From NCBI GenBank assembly GCA_001275005.1, contig JWZX01002873.1, positions 1-22,071 on the forward strand: 22,071 nucleotides of DNA, read 5' to 3'. This DNA comes from Chrysochromulina tobinii. Its lineage: Eukaryota; Haptophyta; Prymnesiales; Chrysochromulinaceae. The first letter of the stretch is position 1; each line of letters starts with the position of its first letter. The notes under the pieces are model-generated. The model was not told the origin of the DNA. It did not search any database and saw only the letters and a program-made list of their open reading frames with translations. This document shows positions 1-7,565 of this stretch, one piece after another. The translations under genes were made by a program, and so were the position numbers.

Positions 1-10
1 TCGACAACGC

Positions 11-34
11 CTCGACAGCTCGACAGCTCGACAG
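11..34. repeat. Three tandem copies of an 8-bp unit
   Basis: The unit CTCGACAG is repeated three times without mismatch, right at the left window edge. It is a simple short tandem repeat with no visible link to a gene. Confidence 0.8.
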
Positions 35-579
35 CCAGGGCTCAAGTCGGGCGACCACCGCACGCGTCGGCGATAACCCGCGCCAACCGCCATATCGCAC
101 GCGTATGAAGGTATGTATACGCCGATACCGCGGCGTTTACGAGTGCGTGCACCTTTGGGCTTAAAATACTTAATTTAGTACGACCTCGGCGAGATAACGG
201 CTCGCTGACGGCTCGCCAGAGCACGTGAGCACCTATGCACCGTTGTAGTAACCGAGCGACCGCCGCGCGCGGTGCCGGTGCAGCGTGCAGGGCACGACCG
301 CGCACAGGCCCTCGACAGGCGCACATCACGCGGCCATCGCCCATGCAGGATCGCCAACACGTCACGCGGACATGGCCCATGCAACAGCTAAACTCCAACA
401 GCTTGACCGCCCAACAGTGGTCACATCCGACATCCCGCAACGCGCCACAACCATGATCCCTTCTTCGCCGCACACCGCACCACCAGACCGCCACCGCCCC
501 TCGGTGGCACACGCCGCACGGGCCGCAGCCGAGGCGAGCCGCGGCCGGCCGCATCCTGGGCGCATCGCCTGTCCTAGAC
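35..579. other. Non-coding flank, no supported gene
   Basis: This stretch lies downstream of the minus-strand gene that ends at 580. Several open frames exist because the DNA is GC-rich, including a 183-codon minus frame. Their translations are Cys/Arg/Ala-rich without domain-like character, and the frame runs into the 3' end of the neighbouring gene. I see no RNA gene or regulatory structure here; it probably holds the 3' UTR of the next gene plus spacer. Confidence 0.5.
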
Positions 580-1665
580 TCACTTGCCGCCAAAGCATAC
601 GGCCATCGCCTCGCATAAGCTGGGTTCTTTGACGCGAGCTTTGATGATCGGTGGAGCCACAGGCACCTTTCGCACCTTCACAGGCGGCGGCGCCTTGTAC
701 TCCGGTTCCTCCTCCATCACGAAGGTTGGCGTCTCCATGACCGAACGGGCCGGCGCCGAATTTTGCACCGTCTCCGTCTCCACATCCATCGCGGCGGGAG
801 GAGCTGCTACCTTCTCCGGGCTCTCGCCAAGCGCCGCCGCGAGCACCTCCATCACGACGGGAGGTGCGGCCTTCTCCGAGCTCTCGGAAAGCGCCGCCGC
901 GAGCACCTCAGTGGTAACCTCTGACGCCACCTGTCGGTACGTCGCCATGTCCGCCTCGCCCGTCGCCTCCGCAGCCTCCAGCGCTTCGCTGATCACTGCG
1001 GAAGCCTCGACTGGCGCGGGCGCGGGCGCTGGCGCAAGTGGCACAGCCGCGACTGGTGGCTCAGGCGCGACTGGTGGCTCAGGCGCGACTGGCGGCTCGG
1101 GCGCGACTGGCGGCGGGGGGTGCGCCTCTGCAGCTGGTAGCGTGAATGTGAGGATAGTGCCAGGCTCGGCTCCCTCGGGAACCTCGAGGCGTACCGTGAC
1201 GCCGCTGGGAGTCGTCGCCTGCAGCATGTCACCCGGCATCACACCCTCAGGTACTGTCATCTCAAAAAGATCATCCTCGACCTCTGGGGCCGGCTCCGGC
1301 GGCATCCCATCGGATACCGTGCGATCAGGCATCGGCGAGCGTGGGGCGCTGCGCTCGCTGGTGGTGGGCGGAGCTGTAACGGGAGCGGGAGCTGCCACGG
1401 GATCGCTGGATGTGAGTGCGCGAGCACCCTCCTTCTTCCCCTTCTTTGAAAAGGAGAGCGCCCTGAAGAATCTCGTGCCAGTGCGTGGCGTGGGCGGCGC
1501 GGCCTGTTCCAGCTTAATCTGCTTCTCAGGCTGCTCAGGTGCGGGTTCCGCGGCCGTTGGAGCTTCCGCCGCCGCCTTCGGCTTGCGCCGCATGGTCGTC
1601 TTGAAGCCAGAAAGCGTGCGCTGCACCGTCTGGAAGCCGGATAACGTTCGCTTCAGCTCCACCAT
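580..1665 (-). CDS. Disordered protein with twin VPEG-type motif
   Basis: The product is 361 residues from the chosen ATG at 1665, which has G at -3 and G at +4; an in-frame ATG 25 codons upstream has no better support. The N-terminus carries a tandem basic motif, RTLSGFQT and RTLSGFKT (residues about 6-23), followed by RRKPK and later FFRALSFSKKGKK, which suggests binding to a membrane or an acidic partner. Residues about 138-177 hold two copies of a motif of the type VPEG-x-x-PG-D/T-x-L-x-x-x-x-P. I know this motif from many stramenopile and haptophyte proteins, where its function is unclear. A PPVAPE repeat (18-bp units, 1049-1113) and a duplicated block around MEVLAAALGESPEK (60-bp DNA period, about 811-909) follow. 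The C-terminus is basic and ends CFGGK. The rest is low-complexity Ala/Pro/Glu, probably disordered. There is no catalytic domain, so function is unknown. It is divergent from the EF-hand gene. Confidence 0.75.
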   Translation of the reverse strand: MVELKRTLSGFQTVQRTLSGFKTTMRRKPKAAAEAPTAAEPAPEQPEKQIKLEQAAPPTPRTGTRFFRALSFSKKGKKEGARALTSSDPVAAPAPVTAPPTTSERSAPRSPMPDRTVSDGMPPEPAPEVEDDLFEMTVPEGVMPGDMLQATTPSGVTVRLEVPEGAEPGTILTFTLPAAEAHPPPPVAPEPPVAPEPPVAPEPPVAAVPLAPAPAPAPVEASAVISEALEAAEATGEADMATYRQVASEVTTEVLAAALSESSEKAAPPVVMEVLAAALGESPEKVAAPPAAMDVETETVQNSAPARSVMETPTFVMEEEPEYKAPPPVKVRKVPVAPPIIKARVKEPSLCEAMAVCFGGK

Positions 1666-1910
1666 GACTACCCGCCGCCACGACGAAGAATCTCCGTAGC
1701 GAATTCCGCGGGAGGCCTTCAATTGATTGCTGGGAATCAACTCTTTTGAACGTGACGAATTCGATTAGGGGTCACTGCGGGTTGGGGTGTTGTCCCTGTG
1801 AATATCGACGTCTTCTGCCGTACGCTCGCGCCTTCCCCGCTGCCCACCGGCCGGGAAAGGGCTCTTGGCGACCGCCGCTCGCCCTAAGGGTGCCGATGGA
1901 AAAAAGCAAC
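1666..1910. promoter_or_regulatory. Probable shared divergent promoter region
   Basis: About 245 bases separate the start codons of the minus-strand VPEG-motif gene and the plus-strand EF-hand gene, so both promoters and both 5' UTRs should lie here. The plus-strand frame is open through most of it (from 1746), but its translation is Cys/Pro/Arg-rich and lacks the composition of the downstream protein. I see no clear TATA box. Confidence 0.45.
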
Positions 1911-2382
1911 ATGGCTGGCGCCCTGGACAGGCTTGGGACGATAGATTCGGCGCTTAAGCGCAAGCAGACAGCGCTGCGCGTACTCAAGCAACGCATCGAC
2001 ACGCGCCATGGTAGCCGACCAATCCCAGCAGAAGATGCTGCCCGGATTGCCATCCTGCAGCGCGAGGTGGCCTCGCTGGAGCGCTCGCGCAATGCGGAAC
2101 TGCTCAGTCTCACCTCGCCCAGCGTGCGCCAGCAGCGCCTCGAGAAGCTCGATCGCGAAGTCAACTGGACATCGCGAAGTCAGTCCAGAGCGGAGGACCA
2201 GACTGCGCCACCGGCCCCTCCCGAGGCCTCCGGCGCATCAGTCGCAGAGTTGCGGCGCCGCGCCGAGTCGGGGCTGACGTCTTCAGGCTCACTCGCGCCG
2301 GCACCCGCACCACCGCATGTGCCGCAGACGCCACAGACGCAAGAGCGCCGGCCTCCATGGAAGACAGGTGCAAAGCCAACGT

Positions 2383-2413
<31 letters not shown>

Positions 2414-4310
2414 GCCGCCTCCGCCCAACGGTGAGCAGCACGAGCGCGAGAGCGCGGCCAACGAGGTGTGGCTCGCGTACAAGGAGGCGCAGCGGCTGCG
2501 TGACGAGGAGCTGCGCGTGAGCATGCGCGGGTCTTGGCGCATGCATTCAGGCGAGCTCGAGAATCTCAAGCAGCACGCGGCGCCCAAGGTGGAGACAGGT
2601 CGCGAGCGCCGCCGCCACTCGCTCAGCTCGGCCGACAGCGCGGCTGGCGGCGCCTCCACATACCGCATCGATGGCGAGGGAACGCCTGGCCTTGCGAACG
2701 GGTGCGCGTCACATGCAAAAGCCGAGCCCACGCCTCCGTCAGGCCTCCTTCGAATGACGGCCGCCGAGGCCCTGGCGGAAGCGGAGGCGGAGGTGAAGGC
2801 AGCGGAGCTCAACGAGAAGGAGCAGCGTCGACGTGACCAGCGCGTGGCGAGCGAGGAGGTACGCCAGATGCGCGAGAGGGAGTGGGCTCTCCGCGCAGCG
2901 GAGCTCAAGAAGCTCAAGCAGTCGTCGACCAAGCGTACCGACGACAAGCACTCCGCCCAGCTACTGAAGGCCATCGAGGCGCGCCCGATGGCCTTGATCA
3001 AGCAGGCCATCGAGGCACGTCAGATGAGTCGCTCCGCCTCGTACTCGAACGCGTCGACGCCGCGAAGCGCAGCCGGAGCCGTCCGCGCCCATGCGCACGG
3101 CGACGCCGGCTCTGCAGACGCCGCTAGCAGAGCGGCACCAGTGGCGGCTACTCTGGCGCCGGGCGAGCTGTGGCCAGGGTATGCATCGGGGCTGCCATAC
3201 GATCCGGAAGCGATCGCGCGGCTGCATGCGTACGACCTGAGCCACGGCCGCTCGGCGACGGTGACGGGGGCGAAGGCGGCGGCGGTGGTCGCTAGCGCTG
3301 CTGCCGCCGCGCTCGCCACAAAACTTGTCACGGCACAGGCCGAAAGGGACGAGGCGCGCGCGGCGCTGCGTGCTGCGTGCGCCGGCGCTGCTGCCGCTGC
3401 CGCTACCGCCGCCGGCTACTCCGCGCCGGGAAAACCTGGTGGCCCGGGCGGAGCCGCTCCTGTTCACACCCAGAGCGCTCCTGTTCACACCCAGAGCGCT
3501 CCTGTTCACACCCAGAGCGCTCCTGCTCACACCCAGAGCGCTTCTGTTCACACCCAGAGCGCTCCTGTTCACACCCAGAGCGCTCCTGTTCACGACCCAC
3601 ACTTCGACTCCTGCGCCAGCTCCACCTCCAGGACCGGCGGGTGGCGGGTACGCGACGGGACTGGCGGTGGCAGAAGTGGTGGGCCGCTCGGGGCTTCCTG
3701 TGACGAGGCGATCCTATATCCTGGCAGCTACGCCGCCTCGAATGGCGGCTGGGTGGGCCAGCCGCCTCGCGCGTGCACGGCCTTGCCCTCGCCTGGGACT
3801 TCCGGATCCTCGGCCTGCGCCCAGCGCGCCCATGCCAAGTACTCGACCCGGAGCCAGTCGCCCAAGCCGCTGGAGCTTACACCCGCGCAGAAGGCGAGCG
3901 TTGCTGGTATCATCGGCCAGCTCAAGATGGTGTTTGCCAAGAACCTGAGCCGCATAAGTGACACGTTCCGCGAGTTTGACAAGGACCAGTCGGGCAAGAT
4001 TGACAAGCGCGAGTTCCGGCTCGCGCTGCAGAAGCTCGGCGTCGTCGCCCACAAGTCCGATTACGACCTCACGTTTGACTCGCTCGACAACGATCGCTCC
4101 GGCATGATCGAGTACGAGGAGCTCAACGAGCATCTCCGGCGGCGCGTCGGCGACCCCTCGCATAGAAGCGCCATCGACGTCGGAGGGGCGGTCGCAGGAA
4201 CGAGCAGTGTGGCATCTCTCCTCACCCCGGCCACTGGTTCGGCCACCCCCCCACGCTGTTACTCGTGTTCAGCCTCATCAAGCCGTGGCACGGCCCAGGC
4301 GTGGAAGTGA
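1911..4310 (+). CDS. Coiled-coil protein with C-terminal EF-hand pair
   Basis: The product is 799 residues from the ATG at 1911 (A at -3, G at +4); an ATG five codons upstream (1896) is the alternative. Residues 1-85 are heptad-rich and probably coiled-coil. A polyproline run (about 2380-2430) and several charged helical stretches rich in A/E/R/K follow. Residues about 516-562 contain a seven-copy APVHTQS repeat. The recognisable domain is at the C-terminus: two EF-hand loops, DKDQSGKIDKRE (about 690-701) and DNDRSGMIEYEE (about 726-737). Both have D/N at loop positions 1, 3 and 5, G at 6, I at 8 and E at 12, so both should bind calcium. The spacing is that of a paired calmodulin-like EF lobe. 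The long disordered N-terminal part has no family I recognise. A calcium-regulated scaffold or cytoskeletal protein is the likely class, as inference. No intron is needed. Confidence 0.85.
3456..3596 (+). repeat. Seven 21-bp tandem repeats coding APVHTQS
   Basis: Six full copies and one partial copy of a 21-bp unit lie in frame inside the EF-hand gene. Copies are nearly identical at the DNA level (single-base changes in copies 4 and 5), so the expansion is recent or homogenised. The unit encodes Ala-Pro-Val-His-Thr-Gln-Ser, a flexible, hydrophilic linker-like stretch. Confidence 0.95.
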
Positions 4311-5544
4311 GAGAACCCGCTGCCGACTCAGACCTCGCGATGCCCGAATCACATGACGTATGTAAGACGGAGATTTGACGGGGTTTCTCGCGGGGCCGAC
4401 TCGATGACCTCAAGATCCTCGATGCTCAATCGTGGAAAGAATCCAGACGTTCCTATAGGGAAACCGCCAGACGCTCAGTTTCGTTCCGGGATTCCCGGGA
4501 CACGTGTCGTGTGTCAGACATCCCAATCAGCAGGTTCAGAGGGACCACGCCGCGGGCGTCTATAGTAAGAGTAGGACGTCTTTTATGTCTGTGTCCGGGG
4601 AAGGCTACGGCGGCTGTTAGTACCGGCGCGTTTATCTCTACAGTCGAGTACACATGTGAAAGTCCGGGATCGACCGGGGGGGGAGAGAGCTGTCAAGAGC
4701 TGTCAGAATGAGAATCGCGCGCGCGGGCACGCGGGCTGGCGCGTGCGGCGGTGTCCGGTGATTTGCGCTGATTACCTCATAGGTCACGTACCTGATCATG
4801 GTGATTTCCGGGTTTTCGCGATTCGCCATTCGGGTTTCGGCGGTCTCTCCCCGCGCGCCGTTTCTTACTATTAAAACCGGCTTCGCGGCGGGCCTTCCGC
4901 TCCGAATCAATAACCTGTCCCCGGTCGGTACCCCGACGTACCGGATGTGGTCTGGCGGGCGTGGCGGGCGGTCGTCGGTCGACTGTCTCGCGCGAGTCGC
5001 GACGACCGGACGCGACGCTCGCGCGCTCGGGGCCGCTTCGGACGTCTTCGCGATCCGCTCCACCTCCACGCTCCACGCTCCAGCACTCTGACTCTGCACT
5101 CTCCGGGAGGTCGGAGGTATCGTCTATCGACGGGGGGGGCGGCCAGGGCCGCGGGCCGACAGGCGGGGGCGCTCGACCGGACAGTCTCGTCGTCTCGTCC
5201 CGGTCGTCCGGACGCGGTCCCCCCGCCGGCTCTCCCGCGCCGGGCCCCGGAAGCCCGGGAAATGTCGAATGTGTGAGATGTCAAGACTATCGTTCAAGTC
5301 CTGCTAGCCAATCAACAAACGACCGGTGACACACCGGCCACGTTTTAGCACAGCTCTCCACAATCATACTCGCCGCCCAGCCCCGTGAATGATCGAGAGT
5401 GACCGCCTCGCGCACACGACACCGCTCACCGGACACCCGGCCGAGGGGGTCGCATACCGTTCCACACACATGCGCATGCGATATGGCCAGCTCCGACAGC
5501 AGGTCAGAGTTGCCATCGATGCCGCCTGCTGCCTAATGCGTACC
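4311..5544. other. Convergent intergenic region without a gene
   Basis: This 1.2 kb lies between the 3' ends of the EF-hand gene (plus) and the rubredoxin-like gene (minus). Open frames occur on both strands, but all are short, Arg/Pro/Ser-rich and overlap each other. I found no tRNA-like fold, no domain and no intron-joined reading frame. Notable only are a G-run near 4677-4685 and a nearby direct repeat of GAGCTGTCA. It should contain the two 3' UTRs. Confidence 0.5.
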
Positions 5545-6492
5545 TCAAAGCAACGGGTTGTTCAGCGGATCGAAGCCGTCGTCGCCCGCCGTGGGTGGCG
5601 CAGACGGCGGAGTCGCACGCTTCGATGGTGGCGGCGGCGGCGATGACGGTGGTCGAGGCGGAGGAGCGGCGGCAGCTGGTGGCGCCGGTGGCGGCGTTGG
5701 CGGTGGCCGTAGCGGCGGACGTGACGGCGGCGACGGTGCAGCAGGCCGCGGCGCAGCTTTCGTAGCTGCAGGCGGTGGCGGCGCCTCCTCAGTGTCCTTG
5801 AGCGTCACTGTAATCTTCTCAATCTCGTAGTCGAAGTCCTGGTCGTTTTTGAGCGCCTCAACGGTGCGCGGATCGGAGAGGTCGGTCATGTCGAAGAAGG
5901 CCTCCCTTGGTGCCTTGCACTTTTCGTTCGGGCAGACGAAATTGTCCGGAAAGAACTTGCCATCACGGCCACGCGCGGGGAATATCGTGTAGCCACACCG
6001 CTCGCAGCAGAACTCGTGCAGTTCGGCTTCCTCCGCGGCCGAGCGTGCAATGTGCTTGTAATTCGCCTCCTCGCCCAGCACCGCCCGAAGGTTGCCTTGA
6101 GCCGCGAGCTTAACGATCTTGATCGTTAAGAGGCAAAGCATGAGCCCTGCCCAGAAGAAGGTGGTTGACATGTCATGGCTGAAAGTGAGCTCGGTGCCAC
6201 CGATGCTGACCGTTCGAATGCCTTTCTTCTTCTGCTTCTTCTGCGTCTGCTCCACTGTGCGCGCCGCGAGCAGCTCGTTGGTGCCGCTTGGCACGGAGAT
6301 ACGCAAAGTCCGCCGCGCTGGTGGTGACGAGCCGTCCTCCGCAGACGCGCGTACAACCGCAGCACGCACACCGATCACCGGACGCGCGGCCACCGCGCCA
6401 GCACGAAGCGATATCCGCGTCTCGAGCCGAAGAGCGGCGATCTGTAATACGGGCATCGTGAGCAACACAAGATGCAAGACGCCACGGCCCAT
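5545..6492 (-). CDS. Plastid-targeted membrane rubredoxin-like protein
   Basis: The product is 315 residues from the ATG at 6492 (G at -3, G at +4), chosen over upstream in-frame codons because a signal peptide starts here. Residues 1-20 are hydrophobic (MGRGVLHLVLLTMPVLQIAA). They are followed by a basic Ala/Arg/Val stretch up to about residue 50, the two-part presequence pattern of proteins imported into secondary plastids. Residues about 109-130 form one membrane segment. Residues 162-201 form a rubredoxin-like iron site: CERCGYTIFPARG (Cys163, Cys166), then FVCPNEKCKAPREAFFD (Cys187, Cys192). The GYTIFPARGR and FFPDNF stretches resemble thylakoid rubredoxins such as RBD1, which is linked to photosystem assembly. 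The second Cys pair has four intervening residues rather than two. The C-terminal 90 residues are Pro/Ala-rich and end in a short acidic-hydrophobic tail. Role in thylakoid redox or photosystem biogenesis is inferred. Confidence 0.8.
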   Translation of the reverse strand: MGRGVLHLVLLTMPVLQIAALRLETRISLRAGAVAARPVIGVRAAVVRASAEDGSSPPARRTLRISVPSGTNELLAARTVEQTQKKQKKKGIRTVSIGGTELTFSHDMSTTFFWAGLMLCLLTIKIVKLAAQGNLRAVLGEEANYKHIARSAAEEAELHEFCCERCGYTIFPARGRDGKFFPDNFVCPNEKCKAPREAFFDMTDLSDPRTVEALKNDQDFDYEIEKITVTLKDTEEAPPPPAATKAAPRPAAPSPPSRPPLRPPPTPPPAPPAAAAPPPRPPSSPPPPPSKRATPPSAPPTAGDDGFDPLNNPLL

Positions 6493-6751
6493 TGCTGCCG
6501 TCTCGCGTCCGTCACGCGTGACGTCTGACGAGACTGGAAGTCGACGAGACAGATTGATCACGCAGCGAGATTCACGCGGTGACTGTGCGGCGTCGTCGGG
6601 GACACGGAGGAGCACTATACTATCGCTCGTATGAACTCGCCAACTCGTAGACAATGTTTTCGAACAATACCTGATGGAATACATCGCCGTCTCTCCGCCC
6701 GATCTCATGCGCTTCCTGCACCTCATACGCAGCTCCATGACTCAGCTCTCA

Positions 6752-7363
6752 TCAGGACGGCGTAAACTGGATGGAGTCGATCGAGGCCTCGAGCACGGTG
6801 TTGCTGTAGAACTGGGTCGACAACGCGACCTCATACTTCTGCAGGCCTTCTTTCCCATACGTCTTTTCTGCGATTTGCTGCATGTGCAGCGAGGAGAAAG
6901 TGCCACGTTCGTAGACGGCGCTGAAGTCCAGGGTCCACTCGGGCGGGTACAAGGTGCCGGTGCCGTTCACTTTGATTGGCACTGCTTTGAGGACGGTGGC
7001 GCTGGGCGAGATGTACATGCCATCGTTCACTGGTCGCTTGGACACGATCGCGAGGAAGAGGTCGTCTCCCCCCTCCTTTACACCCTTCATGCTGCTGCCG
7101 TCGAAGGAGATCGCAAAGGTCTCGGTGCAGATCAGATATGCACCGATCCCGTCAGTAATGTGGACGTTGGAACCGTCGTTGGCAATGCGGTCTGTAGGCG
7201 CAGGCAGCGTAAGAAAGGAGATGCTCATCTTGCTGCCAACAGCCACGCCGAGCGACGCGGGAATGTTCGTGGTGGTGACCGTGCCCGAGAGGAGAACGCT
7301 CACGAAGGCGAGGTCCAGCCCGCGAGCGGCCGCGCACGCTGGTTTGAGGGTCGGAGGCGGCAT
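6752..7363 (-). CDS. Unrecognised 203-residue beta-rich protein
   Basis: I do not recognise this family. The frame is open for 203 codons from an ATG at 7363 with A at -3. Unlike shadow frames it has balanced amino-acid use, with many alternating hydrophobic/polar stretches (for example TFAISFDGSSM, LFLAIVSKR, WTLDFSAVYERG) typical of a beta-sandwich. The C-terminal third is more helical (MQQIAEKTYGKEGLQKYEVAL) before a final strand ending SIQFTPS. A mildly hydrophobic segment near residues 15-27 could be part of a weak targeting signal, but no clean signal peptide is visible. It is on the same strand as both neighbours, 260 bases from the rubredoxin-like gene's ATG. A first exon further upstream is possible. 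The plus strand carries a long overlapping frame that I treat as a shadow. Confidence 0.6.
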   Translation of the reverse strand: MPPPTLKPACAAARGLDLAFVSVLLSGTVTTTNIPASLGVAVGSKMSISFLTLPAPTDRIANDGSNVHITDGIGAYLICTETFAISFDGSSMKGVKEGGDDLFLAIVSKRPVNDGMYISPSATVLKAVPIKVNGTGTLYPPEWTLDFSAVYERGTFSSLHMQQIAEKTYGKEGLQKYEVALSTQFYSNTVLEASIDSIQFTPS

Positions 7364-7565
7364 GATACTTGGGGATTCCGTGTCGATCTGGAGCGTGCTC
7401 GGTATCGTCAGGCTGTTGCGAACGGAAACGTTGTCAAACTGTCAAACAGGACACTAGTAGCACACTTGCTTGCTTGCTTAGAATTTTGTGTCCAGGTGAA
7501 GCTCCACACGCTCGCTCCACGCTCCTCGCACCAATGTGGACTTGATGGTAAAAACAAGGGTTAAC
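7364..7565. promoter_or_regulatory. Spacer: 3' end of IQ gene, promoter of next gene
   Basis: About 200 bases separate two minus-strand genes. The stretch must hold the 3' UTR of the IQ/PH gene and the promoter of the 203-residue gene. It contains a short GCTT-type run (near 7465-7480). No TATA box is obvious. Confidence 0.35.

Noticed and set aside
42-593. A 183-codon minus-strand frame at the left edge
   Set aside because: Cys/Arg/Ala-rich, no domain, overlaps the 3' end of the neighbouring gene. GC-rich DNA gives such frames by chance.
584-1699. A 371-codon plus-strand frame over the VPEG-motif gene
   Set aside because: It is the antisense shadow of the minus-strand gene: Ser/Thr/Gly/Ala-rich repeats with no domain, while the minus strand gives a recognisable motif and a good start context.
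6674-7564. A 296-codon plus-strand frame across the orphan gene
   Set aside because: Composition is less protein-like than the minus-strand frame and it crosses the spacers on both sides, including the neighbouring promoter. Not fully excluded, but a shadow is more likely.
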